Assembly: GCA_002352605.1 (NCBI GenBank)
Contig: DEIP01000127.1
Coordinates: 1 to 41,233 of the forward strand
From: Desulfobacteraceae bacterium UBA2771
Lineage (GTDB): Bacteria > Desulfobacterota > Desulfobacteria > Desulfobacterales > Desulfosarcinaceae
Direction of reading: 5' to 3'
Length of the DNA: 41,233 nucleotides
Positions 7,969 through 16,508 of this stretch are shown here, in pieces. Under the pieces are notes generated by a model. It saw only the letters and a list, made by a program, of their open reading frames with translations. It had not been told where the DNA came from and did no database searches. Made by a program: the position numbers and the translations under genes. Positions within the stretch are counted from its first letter, which is position 1, and each line of letters starts with the position of its first letter.

Positions 7969-8634
7969 ATGACCAGAAAACGTGCCCTTGATATCGACCG
8001 CTTGGTTGCTACCATCGAATCCAGTTACCGCCGGTGGAATCCGCCCATCATCACCTTCATCGCCAATCGCGGGGCCACGCCCTTCGAGGTGCTGGTCTCC
8101 ACATTGCTCTCTCTGCGCACCAAGGATGAGGTGACCGCCGTGGCGGCCCGGCGATTGTTCGCCGTGGCCCGGACCCCGCAAGCGATGGTAACATTGCCGT
8201 CGCGGGAAATCGAAAAACTGATTTACCCGGTGGGGTTCTACCCCACCAAAGCCAAACGACTGCCGGCCATCAGCCGCATCTTGCTGGACCGCTACGACGG
8301 CAAGGTGCCGGATACCCTGGAGGAACTCACCGCGTTGCCCGGTGTGGGCCGCAAGACCGCCAACCTGGTCCTCGTGGAGGGCTTTAAGATCCCGGCCATC
8401 TGTGTGGATACCCACGTGCACCGGATCAGCAACCGCATCGGCTACGTGAAGACGACCACGCCGGACAAGACCGAACTGGCCCTGCGGAAAAAACTGCCCA
8501 AGCGGCACTGGATGCGTTATAATGAGTTGTTGGTGGCCTTCGGTCAGGTCCTGTGTCGGCCCGTTTCCCCTTTATGCAACTCCTGCCCGGTGGCCGACAT
8601 GTGCCCGCAAATCGGGGTGGACCGCCACCGCTGA
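7969..8634 (+). CDS. nth: Endonuclease III (DNA glycosylase/AP lyase)
   Basis: Protein of 221 residues, normal for the family. It removes oxidised pyrimidines and cleaves the abasic site in base excision repair. The helix-hairpin-helix LPGVGRKTANLV carries the catalytic lysine, and VDTHVHRISNR carries the catalytic aspartate. Four cysteines near the C-terminus in the spacing C-x6-C-x2-C-x5-C bind the [4Fe-4S] cluster. It is divergent from lexA across a 111-base AT-rich gap, so both genes could share SOS-responsive control. The start is ATG at 7969 with only a weak ribosome binding site (GAAGAA). Confidence 0.93.
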   Translation: MTRKRALDIDRLVATIESSYRRWNPPIITFIANRGATPFEVLVSTLLSLRTKDEVTAVAARRLFAVARTPQAMVTLPSREIEKLIYPVGFYPTKAKRLPAISRILLDRYDGKVPDTLEELTALPGVGRKTANLVLVEGFKIPAICVDTHVHRISNRIGYVKTTTPDKTELALRKKLPKRHWMRYNELLVAFGQVLCRPVSPLCNSCPVADMCPQIGVDRHR

Positions 8635-8789
8635 CCTGGGCCTTCAACAGACTGAAAGATCGATCGAATCCGAGGAGATCATCCACAAGGGATGGGTGGA
8701 AGGTGTTTTCATCGACAACGGTATTTTCGGATCGGATCATTGTCCGGTGGGGCGACCGCTGGAAACATAAAGGGATTGAGGAATCGCTA

Positions 8790-9569
8790 ATGCCTATTGC
8801 GACAATTGACGGCCTGGAGACCGACTACGACATTCACGGGGAAGGGGAGACCATCGTGCTGTTGCACAACGGATTTTCCTGCAGCATGATGTGGGAGGAG
8901 ATCTATCCGATGCTGGTGGCGGCCGGTTTTCGGGTGCTGTTGTATGACCGGCGTGGATTCGGTCGATCGGATGGGGGCGCCGACTTTGCCCGGTATTATG
9001 TGGCCCCGGATTTTCGTGAGCAAAGCGTGTCGGCCATGGCCGACCTGTTGGCATGCCTGGGGATCGATCGTTTTCACATCGTGGGCCAGTGCGAAGGGGG
9101 TGTGGTGGGTGTGGATTATGCCGTTCGTTATCCCGATCAGGTCCAGACCCTGATCACGGCCAGTGCCATGTGCCACAGTGTCATCTGCATGGAAGCGTTT
9201 AACCGTCAGAAGTTGCCGGGCACCTTCGACGATCTCAGCCCGGAGCTTCAAAAAAAATACATCCGTTGGCACGGCGCCGCCCGGGGGAAGGCGTTTTACA
9301 ATGTCTGCGCCAAAGGGGGCGGGTGCTATGGCAAGACCGGTTTTTTCGACCTTCGGCCGGCCATTTCCCGGGTGAGCTGCCCAAGCCTGGTCATGTACCC
9401 GGACCGGGGCCATTTTTTTGAGGTGGAGCAAGGCGTCGCCTTTTACCGCCGGTTAACCCGGGGGGAATTGGTGGTGTTCCCCAAATGCGGTCACAACATT
9501 TTTGAGCACTACCCGCAAATGTATGCCGATCAGGCCGTGGACTTCATCCGGCGCTACCGGCAAAATTAA
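8790..9569 (+). CDS. Alpha/beta hydrolase with a cysteine nucleophile
   Basis: Protein of 259 residues with an alpha/beta-hydrolase fold: IVLLHNGFS after strand 3, LLYDRRGFGRSD, and the nucleophile elbow GQCEGG. The elbow has Cys101 where most members have serine. The other triad members appear intact: Asp205 in YPDRGH and His235 in KCGHNIFEHYP. Cysteine at the elbow is known in dienelactone hydrolases and a few other subgroups, so the enzyme may still be active on ester or thioester substrates. I chose the ATG at 8790, which begins the conserved MPIATIDGLETDY; the frame stays open upstream but that part overlaps nth and has no homology signal. The substrate is unknown. A 155-base gap separates it from nth. 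Confidence 0.78.
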   Translation: MPIATIDGLETDYDIHGEGETIVLLHNGFSCSMMWEEIYPMLVAAGFRVLLYDRRGFGRSDGGADFARYYVAPDFREQSVSAMADLLACLGIDRFHIVGQCEGGVVGVDYAVRYPDQVQTLITASAMCHSVICMEAFNRQKLPGTFDDLSPELQKKYIRWHGAARGKAFYNVCAKGGGCYGKTGFFDLRPAISRVSCPSLVMYPDRGHFFEVEQGVAFYRRLTRGELVVFPKCGHNIFEHYPQMYADQAVDFIRRYRQN

Positions 9570-9696
9570 GCGTCGGTTACCGTCGAAAACCATTTCCTTA
9601 GTACGCTTAAAAAATGGGATGTGGGTGGGATGGGATGCATAAAAAGCAGTTGACGGATAGTCGGGTTAGATGTCAGTTAATAGAGATAGGCGCTAA

Positions 9697-9766
9697 GATA
9701 ATGTTTGTGGAATGCGTTATCGGTCGTTGCGGTATGCAAATGCGGCGTTCTCCCTCCGGCCTTGCC
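9697..9766. repeat. Dispersed 70-bp imperfect repeat, copy B
   Basis: Second copy of the repeat at 3904-3973 in the same orientation, 53 of 70 positions identical without gaps by my count. It lies in the 268-base gap between the hydrolase and the hypothetical gene at 9838. Confidence 0.55.
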
Positions 9767-9837
9767 GGTACAACGACCTTAAAGCCGATAAGCACCGGGT
9801 TGTACCGTTGACATGGCCTGAACCGGGGGTGGTTAGG

Positions 9838-10413
9838 ATGAACAACGACTATATCGATGATCTTATCCATGCGGTGACACGGGTGGTGACGCCGAACGTT
9901 CCGTTGTTGAAAGACGTGCTTGTGATCGGCGGTATGCCCGAAAAAACACAGAATTTGCGGTATTTGAGCTACAACCGCAATTCTACCGTAGCCAAAGGCC
10001 GAGCCTGTGAATTCTCCGCCGTGGCGATAATAAATAACCGGCGAACCGGCAAGTGGCGGCTCGGCGGGTATCCGAAGATGATCAGCCGCTGGGTGTTCAG
10101 CACCCGTTGGACCCGCAACCCGGTGGATCTGTATTTGAATAACCTCAGGTGCGATCCGTCGGTCATGGCGGTACTGGCCGGGTCGACCAGCCGTTATACC
10201 CTGCTTGGCATCCTGACCATGACCGATCTTCACGGGGCCGGCATGACCAATCGACGGGCGCAGTACATCTGCCCGGTGGTGGCGGTGCCCGGCATCGATG
10301 GGCACGCAACCAAAACCATCCAAGCCTTTGAAGCGGCCAACCACATTAAACATTCAGAGGTGATCGGCCTCCAGTTGTATCGAAAGACGGGAAGCCAGAT
10401 GGCTGGCACCTGA
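9838..10413 (+). CDS. Hypothetical protein
   Basis: A 191-residue frame starting MNNDYIDDLIHAVTR at ATG 9838, with AGG just upstream. I do not recognise a family. It looks soluble, with no signal peptide or membrane helix, and contains VLVIGGMPEKTQ, an LGGYPKMISRWVFS segment and ICPVVAVPGIDGHATK. An overlapping minus-strand frame (9673-10353) exists, but its composition looks like antisense shadow and it has no better start. The frame stays open upstream to 9712, but that part overlaps a dispersed repeat, so the internal ATG is preferred. The gene is convergent with ftsY. It could be a conserved hypothetical or a chance frame. Confidence 0.45.
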   Translation: MNNDYIDDLIHAVTRVVTPNVPLLKDVLVIGGMPEKTQNLRYLSYNRNSTVAKGRACEFSAVAIINNRRTGKWRLGGYPKMISRWVFSTRWTRNPVDLYLNNLRCDPSVMAVLAGSTSRYTLLGILTMTDLHGAGMTNRRAQYICPVVAVPGIDGHATKTIQAFEAANHIKHSEVIGLQLYRKTGSQMAGT

Positions 10414-10482
10414 GGGTTAAGGACCGAAAGTGACGGCTTCGTAAGAAGCAGACCATCCTGCCAAGAGTACCCAATATCGAAC

Positions 10483-11628
10483 TTAGAACAATGCCTCCAC
10501 GAAGCGTTCCGGGTCGAAGGCCTGAAGGTCTTCCACGCCCTCGCCCACGCCGATATATTTCAGCGGGATGTTAAGGCTGCTGCAGAGACTCACCACGATA
10601 CCGCCTTTCGCCGTACCGTCCAATTTGGTGAGCGCGATGCCGGTGACGCCCAGGGCCTCGTTGAATATCTTGGCTTGTGACAGGGCGTTCTGGCCCGTGG
10701 TGGCGTCCAGAATCAGCAGTACCTCATGGGGTGCGCCGGGGAGCCGTTTGGCCAGGGTGCGTTGGATTTTTTTGATCTCCTCCATCAGGTTGACTTTGGT
10801 GTGAAGGCGGCCGGCGGTGTCCACGAAGACAGTATCCGTGCCTCTGGAGATGGCGGCATCGATGCCGTCGTAGGCCACGGCCGCCGGGTCGGCGTTGTCT
10901 TTGTGGCGCACGAGGTCCGCACCGGCGCGTTCGGCCCAGATCGCGATCTGTTCGATGGCGGCGGCCCGGAAGGTATCGGCGGCTACCACCAGTACTTTCT
11001 TACCGTTGCCGGACTCATGGGCCGCCAGTTTGCCGATGGTGGTGGTCTTGCCCACCCCGTTGACACCCACCACCATGACCACGTGAGGCTTGGCGGCAGC
11101 CTCGGGCGCCGGGACGGGCAGGGTGTCGAAATAGGCCAGGATCTCTTCTTTCAAGATCCTTCTCAATTCTTTGGCGCCGGCGATGCGCGACCGTTTCTTG
11201 GAAATCTTGTTCATGATTTCCATGGTGATCTTGACGCCCATGTCTGCGGTGATCAAGCGCTCTTCGAGTTCCTCAAGCATATCGTCGTCGACAATTTTCC
11301 TACCCAGAAAGAGTTCGTCGACATCGGTGGTGAGGATTTCGCGGGTTTTGGAAAGGCCGGATTTCAGGCGGGCAAACATCCCCCCACCCTTTTTTTCAGC
11401 GGGTGCGTCATCCGGTGACGTCGTCGTCGGTGACCCTTCTTTCTTCGGTGACTGCGTGTTGTCTTGCCGGTCTGCCGCCACTACCGCGCTGTTGGCGCAA
11501 TCCTTGGGCGCCTCCGTTTCATCGATTGCTTCCATCGACGGAGCAACGGCTGCTGCTTCATCGGGCTGGGGCGGCGCTTTGGGGGGGGGGGATTTGTCTC
11601 TCTTTTTTTTGAACCAGTTGGGTGCCAT
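10483..11628 (-). CDS. ftsY: Signal recognition particle receptor FtsY
   Basis: Protein of 381 residues: a charged N-terminal extension (about 1-85), then the SRP54-type NG domain. GTPase motifs visible are GVNGVGKTTTIGKLA near residue 187, the DTFRAAAIEQ segment, VFVDTAGR, LTKLDGTAKGG, and the C-terminal KYIGVGEGVEDLQAFD. It docks the SRP-ribosome complex at the membrane for co-translational insertion. An 11-base C run (plus strand G at 11581-11591) in codons 13-16 encodes consecutive prolines, next to an A-rich run encoding lysines; both are slippage-prone. The start is ATG at 11626-11628 with AAGGATATCC upstream. It follows smc on the same strand after 76 bases that hold two palindromes. 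Confidence 0.95.
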   Translation of the reverse strand: MAPNWFKKKRDKSPPPKAPPQPDEAAAVAPSMEAIDETEAPKDCANSAVVAADRQDNTQSPKKEGSPTTTSPDDAPAEKKGGGMFARLKSGLSKTREILTTDVDELFLGRKIVDDDMLEELEERLITADMGVKITMEIMNKISKKRSRIAGAKELRRILKEEILAYFDTLPVPAPEAAAKPHVVMVVGVNGVGKTTTIGKLAAHESGNGKKVLVVAADTFRAAAIEQIAIWAERAGADLVRHKDNADPAAVAYDGIDAAISRGTDTVFVDTAGRLHTKVNLMEEIKKIQRTLAKRLPGAPHEVLLILDATTGQNALSQAKIFNEALGVTGIALTKLDGTAKGGIVVSLCSSLNIPLKYIGVGEGVEDLQAFDPERFVEALF

Positions 11629-11641
11629 GGATATCCTTCGA

Positions 11642-11689
11642 ATGAAAGAAACGATCGTGTTTCTTTCATATGAAAACGTTTGAAACGTT
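11642..11689. repeat. Two adjacent palindromes between smc and ftsY
   Basis: The first is ATGAAAGAAAC-GATCGT-GTTTCTTTCAT (11642-11669), with 11-base arms and a 6-base loop. The second is AACGTTT-G-AAACGTT (11675-11689). Both sit in the ftsY leader, downstream of the smc stop. They could be a weak terminator/attenuator or operator sites. No T-run follows that would make a standard terminator for the minus strand. Confidence 0.6.
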
Positions 11690-11704
11690 CGGTTTGGGTA
11701 ATTA

Positions 11705-14700
11705 CTAAGCGGCGGTCAGTTCCCTTGCGTCGTCACCGTGGTCCAGGTTTACCGATACCACCTTGGATAGCCCCTTTTGTTCCATGGTGATGCCGAACAA
11801 GGTATCGGCAAACTCCATGCTGTTCTTGTTGTGGGTGATCATGATGATCTGGGATTTCTCACCGATTATCTTCATCAGATTGTTGAAACGCATGACGTTG
11901 GCGTCGTCCAGCGGTGCATCGATCTCGTCCATGAGACAAAAAGATGCCGGCTTGAGCAAAAAGATGGAAAAGATGAAACTGATGGCTGCCAAGGCTTTCT
12001 CGCCGCCGGAAAGCAGGCTCATGCGGGTCAGTTTTTTGCCCGGCGGGTGAACCATGAATTCCACTCCGGTTTCCAGCGGTTCACTGGGATTGGTCAGTTC
12101 CAGACAGGCGGTGCCGCCTTCGAACAGCCGTGGGAACACTTCCTGGAGTTTTTCGTTGATGCGATTGAAGGTGTCCAGAAAACGTTCCTGGGTGATGCGA
12201 TTGATCTTGCGAATCACCTTGTGAAGGCCGTCGATGGCTTTGACCAGATCATCTTGCTGTTCGCACAGAAAATCGTAGCGCTCCTTCTGCGCTTCAAATT
12301 CCCGGATTGCTTCCAGGTTGACGTTGCCGATGTTTACGATTTTCTGACGGATGGTGGCAAGTCTTTTTTCCAGCGCTTCGGGGCTCTGCTGGATGGTGTC
12401 ATCGGGCTGTGCATCAGCACCGTCGAGATCTTTGATGGCGCAGTGATAGTACTCCCGGCTCCGGTTTTCCAGGTTTTCGCGTTTGATTCGCTTCTCGGCC
12501 AGATCCATCTCCAGCATGCGTATTTTCTGATGAAGGGACTCGCGCTGCTCCTGGATCTGGGAGATCCGGGCGTCATCTTCTGTCAGTCGCGCATCGATCG
12601 CCGCGAAGGCCTTTTCGTCCGCGTTCAACCGGCTGTCCAGCTCCTTGAGGGCGTCGTAGTGGGCGGCCAGATCGCGATTGAGGATCTCGTTGCGCTTGCC
12701 GGTTCCTGCGATCTTTTCCGTTTTGGCGGCGATCTCCCGGGAGAGCTGGTCGAGGCGTCGGATTCCGTCTGACTGAAAGTCCTTCAGGCGGCGAAGCGTC
12801 CCGGTGCAGTTTTCCAGGTTGGCGCTGGCGGCGGTCAGTTTGAGCTTCAGGTCAACGATGCGCTGATTGAAGGCTTCCAGTTGCGAGGCGGTTTCATCGA
12901 TCCGGCCCGATGCGCCGGTCACCTGTTCCTGGGCCGCGACGACATTGCCGGCGATGGTTTCCAGCAGGGCGTCATAGCGCTGGATCTCTTCATCCAGATC
13001 CATCTCTTCGCCCACGAGCTGCTCCTGTTCCAGCCGGACAATCTCCAGGTGCCGCCGGGTGTTTTTCAGGTCTTCCTCGGCACGGTACAGGGCTTTTTCC
13101 GCCTCCATGGCGTCCTGGGCGGCATGGCCTTTTTCGACCATGGTCTCCTGGTGCCGCTTTTCGAGGTCGCGGACCCGGTCTTCCATTTCCGTCCGGAGAT
13201 TGTGAGCCTTTGCCAATTGCTCGCCCAGCCGATCGAACTGCGAGGTCAGGGATTTGATCTCCTGTTTTTTGGCCAAAATACCAGACAGTTTGTCCGCACT
13301 GCCCCCGATCATCACGCCTTGGTGGGACAGCAGGTCTCCGCCGCGGGTGACAACGGTCTGCACCCGGCCGTTGTGGTTGTAGAGCGATAGGGCCGCATCC
13401 AGCGTCTCGGTGACCGCCACGTGTCCGAGCAGGGCGTCGGCCACCGATTCAAAACCTTCCCTCACGCGGACATGATTCAACAGGCGGCGGTCGGGTTCCG
13501 GTTGTTTTTCCGGGCGATCGTCCATGGTCCGCACGCCGCCCACGGGGATGAATCCGCAGCGTCCGGCCTGGGTCTGCTGCAGATAGCCGATGGCACCGGC
13601 GCCGGACGGCTGGTCCTGCACCAGGATGTACTGGAGGGCTTCGCCCAGTGCGGCCTCCACCGCAGTTTCATAGGTCGGTGCAGGATCGATGACATCGGCC
13701 AGAAGCCCGACGATACCGATGGGTTCGTCGACCTCTTCTTGCGGCGGCGATTGCCTGGCGGCGTTGAGCACGGCCTTGACCCCGTCCTTGTACCAGTCCA
13801 GATTGGCCTCCATTTTCTTCAGGGCGGCCAGGTTGCTGCCGATCTTGTTGCGCGCCATCTCCAGGGTCTGGGTGTCTTTGACCTGGGTGGACAGAGACGC
13901 CATGGCGGCGTCCAGTTCTTTCTTCAAGGACGCGATTCGATTCTCAAAATCCCGGATGTCGTTTTTTATCTGGGTCAATTCGGTATCGGCGGCCCCATGG
14001 CGACCGGCGGCTTCCCGCACGGTTTTGTCCGCCAGCACGGCTTCTTCGTCGGTGCGCCTGAGCCGGCGCTTGAGGTTCTCGCGGTTGTTGGCAGCATGCT
14101 GGTGGGTGTTTTTTACCCGGGCCTCCTCGGCCACCATTTTCATCAAATCGTTCTTGCCGGTTTCCAGCGTTCGATTCAACTTGTCGATGCGTCCACGCAG
14201 ATTGGATGAATCGGCATTTTCCCGCACGATGATCGCCTTCATCTCGCTGATTTGGGATTGCAGCTCCTCGTGCTGTTGTTGGACCTGATCGATTTCAGAG
14301 ACGATGGCGTTGTTTTTGGCCGCCAATTCGTTTTTGCCCCCCCCCAATTCGGCAACCTCACGCACCAGCCGCTCCCGGTCCGTCTTCATATGGGCCATAT
14401 CGCCTTCCATGCGGTCGATCTTGCGCTGAATGTTGAATTTCCTGGATTTTTGGCTGGCGATCGCCCGGTCTTTCTCAGATCGCTGAAACTTGATGGTTTC
14501 GATGGCCGCATCGATCTTTTTGAGTCGGGTGCTTTGACCGATCTCCTCGTCTTTCAATGATGAAAGCAGGGTGCCGGCCTCGTCCATCTGCCGTCCCAGC
14601 TCGGCATCCTTGTGGCGGATGAGATGGATGTCGATCTGCCGGGCTTCTGTTTTAAACCTTTTGAACCGTTCGGCTTTGCGGGCCTGGCGCTTGAGACCGG

Positions 14701-15316
14701 ACACCTGGCGGTCGATCTCGGTGATGATGTCCCTGACCCGCAGCAGGTTCTGGTTGGTGGCCTTGACCTTTCTCAGGGTTTCGGTTTTGCGCATCTTGTA
14801 GCGGGTGACGCCGGCTGCTTCTTCGATGAAGACCCGTCGTTCGTCGGGCCCGGCGTCGGTAATGGCGCCGATGTTTCCCTGTTGGATGACCGCGTAGGTG
14901 CGGGCACCCACGCCGCTGCCCATGAAAATATTGTGGATGTCCTTTAGCCGGCAGGGCTGTTTGTTGATCAGGTAGGCGGTTTCGCCGCTGCGGTACAGTC
15001 GTCGGGTAACCATTACCTCGCTGAAATCACGGAATTCTTCGGGCATGCTGCCGTTGTCGTTGACCAGGGTCAAGGAGACTTCGGCCATGTTCAGCGGCGG
15101 CTTGCCGCTGGCCCCGGAAAAGATGATGTCTTCCTTGTTTTTGCCCCGAAGCTGTTTGAGGCTCTGCTCGCCCATGACCCAGCGAAGGGCATCCACAACA
15201 TTGCTCTTACCGCATCCGTTGGGACCCACCACCGCGCAGATACCCAGCGGAAAGGCGATGCTGGCCTTTTCGAAAAAGGATTTGAATCCGACAACATCCA
15301 GTTTTTTTAGTTTCAT
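11705..15316 (-). CDS. smc: Chromosome partition protein SMC
   Basis: Protein of 1203 residues, full length for bacterial SMC. The Walker A motif GPNGCGKSN is at about residues 31-39. Long coiled-coil arms flank a hinge around residues 515-650 (GIVGLLADVIDPAPTYE, later GGVR). The C-terminal head has the ABC signature LLSGGEKAL near residue 1100 and a Walker B in CLMDEIDAPLDD. SMC dimers with ScpA/ScpB compact and segregate the chromosome. I chose the ATG at 15316, beginning MKLKKLDVVGFKSF, the usual SMC start; an in-frame extension to 15370 adds residues without homology. An AGGAAAAA sequence precedes the ATG. ftsY lies downstream in the same direction, an arrangement also seen in other bacteria. 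Confidence 0.96.
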   Translation of the reverse strand: MKLKKLDVVGFKSFFEKASIAFPLGICAVVGPNGCGKSNVVDALRWVMGEQSLKQLRGKNKEDIIFSGASGKPPLNMAEVSLTLVNDNGSMPEEFRDFSEVMVTRRLYRSGETAYLINKQPCRLKDIHNIFMGSGVGARTYAVIQQGNIGAITDAGPDERRVFIEEAAGVTRYKMRKTETLRKVKATNQNLLRVRDIITEIDRQVSGLKRQARKAERFKRFKTEARQIDIHLIRHKDAELGRQMDEAGTLLSSLKDEEIGQSTRLKKIDAAIETIKFQRSEKDRAIASQKSRKFNIQRKIDRMEGDMAHMKTDRERLVREVAELGGGKNELAAKNNAIVSEIDQVQQQHEELQSQISEMKAIIVRENADSSNLRGRIDKLNRTLETGKNDLMKMVAEEARVKNTHQHAANNRENLKRRLRRTDEEAVLADKTVREAAGRHGAADTELTQIKNDIRDFENRIASLKKELDAAMASLSTQVKDTQTLEMARNKIGSNLAALKKMEANLDWYKDGVKAVLNAARQSPPQEEVDEPIGIVGLLADVIDPAPTYETAVEAALGEALQYILVQDQPSGAGAIGYLQQTQAGRCGFIPVGGVRTMDDRPEKQPEPDRRLLNHVRVREGFESVADALLGHVAVTETLDAALSLYNHNGRVQTVVTRGGDLLSHQGVMIGGSADKLSGILAKKQEIKSLTSQFDRLGEQLAKAHNLRTEMEDRVRDLEKRHQETMVEKGHAAQDAMEAEKALYRAEEDLKNTRRHLEIVRLEQEQLVGEEMDLDEEIQRYDALLETIAGNVVAAQEQVTGASGRIDETASQLEAFNQRIVDLKLKLTAASANLENCTGTLRRLKDFQSDGIRRLDQLSREIAAKTEKIAGTGKRNEILNRDLAAHYDALKELDSRLNADEKAFAAIDARLTEDDARISQIQEQRESLHQKIRMLEMDLAEKRIKRENLENRSREYYHCAIKDLDGADAQPDDTIQQSPEALEKRLATIRQKIVNIGNVNLEAIREFEAQKERYDFLCEQQDDLVKAIDGLHKVIRKINRITQERFLDTFNRINEKLQEVFPRLFEGGTACLELTNPSEPLETGVEFMVHPPGKKLTRMSLLSGGEKALAAISFIFSIFLLKPASFCLMDEIDAPLDDANVMRFNNLMKIIGEKSQIIMITHNKNSMEFADTLFGITMEQKGLSKVVSVNLDHGDDARELTAA

Positions 15317-15556
15317 GGCGGCTTTTTCCTGCTTGCCTCTCCAGCGGTCAAGGCTGATAAGGGTGCACAACCGCCGTTACGACCGAAGGCGAAAATGGTG
15401 ATGGGTTGCGTTGATCGTCGTTAAAAACCGGAAAGCGTTCGCCCCATGGGGAGACCGTTGGTCTTTCGATATCATTACGGTCGGTGGTTGTAAAGTGGAA
15501 AGCACAATTTGGGGGGTAATAAAATGATGAGTGGCACTATATATGGTGTTGGGCAA

Positions 15557-16495
15557 CTAATCCTTCTTCAACAGCAGATAGAGCAGCGCCATGCGGATGT
15601 ACAACCCGTTCCGGGCCTGCTGAAAATAACGTGCCCGGGGATCGTCGTCCACTTCCTTGGGGATTTCGTCCACCCGGGGCAGTGGATGCATGATGATGGC
15701 GTCCGGTTTCATGGTCCGGACCCGGTCCGGGGTAAGGATGTATTTGCCGGCGGCCATCCGGTAGTCTTCGGGGTCATGGAAGCGCTCCTTCTGGATGCGG
15801 GTCATGTAAATGCAGTCCACTTCAGGGGCGATGCCGGCCAGGTCGGTCTCTTCCCGCCACGGGACGTTGTTTCTATCCAGGTAAGCCTTGATGTCTCCCT
15901 CCATTTTACACACCGGCGGTGACACGAAGATGAGCTCCACGTTTTCATACTTGGTAAGCAGATAAGAGAGGGACCGGACCGTTCGGCCGTAGCGAAGATC
16001 GCCCACCAAGGCGATTTTCAGGCTGTCCATGCCGCTGAAGTCGTCAACGATGGTATACATGTCCAGCAGGGCCTGGGTGGGGTGTTGGCCGGCACCGTCA
16101 CCGGCATTGATTACCGGGACGCTGGAAATTTCCGCCGCCCGTGCTGCGCTGCCCGCCTCGTTGTGGCGCATGACGATTACGTCGGCGTAACCGCTCATGA
16201 TCCGGGTGGAGTCGGAGAGGCTTTCCCCCTTGGACGCGCTGGAGAACTCCCGGGCGTTTTCGGTGGTGATCACCGATCCGCCCAGTCGCAGCATGGCGCT
16301 TTCAAATGAAAATCGCGTACGGGTGGAAGGCTCGTAGAACAGGGAGGCCATGATTCGGCCTTCCAGTGACTTGGCAAAGCGGCGTTCACCGCAAACGTCC
16401 GCCTTCATCCGATCGGCGGTTTGGAAAACAACCTCCAGCAGGTCCCGATCAAACTGCTGAGACTCGATCACGTGTGTCAAGGGAAAGGTAGCCAT
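15557..16495 (-). CDS. pyrB: Aspartate carbamoyltransferase catalytic subunit
   Basis: Protein of 312 residues that condenses carbamoyl phosphate and aspartate in pyrimidine synthesis. The carbamoyl-phosphate motif STRTRFSFE is at about residues 54-62, HPTQALLDMY near 137, and HPLPRVDEIP near 268. The length and EPSTRTRFSFESAM context fit the catalytic chain of the E. coli type. No pyrI is seen next to it. The start ATG at 16493-16495 has a strong AAGGAGG upstream; a longer frame reaching into arcC is unlikely. It begins 13 bases after arcC ends, so it belongs to the rocD-argF-arcC operon, an unusual pairing of pyrimidine synthesis with ornithine catabolism. Confidence 0.94.
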   Translation of the reverse strand: MATFPLTHVIESQQFDRDLLEVVFQTADRMKADVCGERRFAKSLEGRIMASLFYEPSTRTRFSFESAMLRLGGSVITTENAREFSSASKGESLSDSTRIMSGYADVIVMRHNEAGSAARAAEISSVPVINAGDGAGQHPTQALLDMYTIVDDFSGMDSLKIALVGDLRYGRTVRSLSYLLTKYENVELIFVSPPVCKMEGDIKAYLDRNNVPWREETDLAGIAPEVDCIYMTRIQKERFHDPEDYRMAAGKYILTPDRVRTMKPDAIIMHPLPRVDEIPKEVDDDPRARYFQQARNGLYIRMALLYLLLKKD

Positions 16496-16508
16496 GGGAA
16501 ATTCCTCC

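Noticed and set aside
9673..10353. 226-codon minus-strand frame overlapping the hypothetical gene at 9838
   Set aside because: Composition resembles antisense shadow, and the plus-strand frame has a better start context. Neither is certain.
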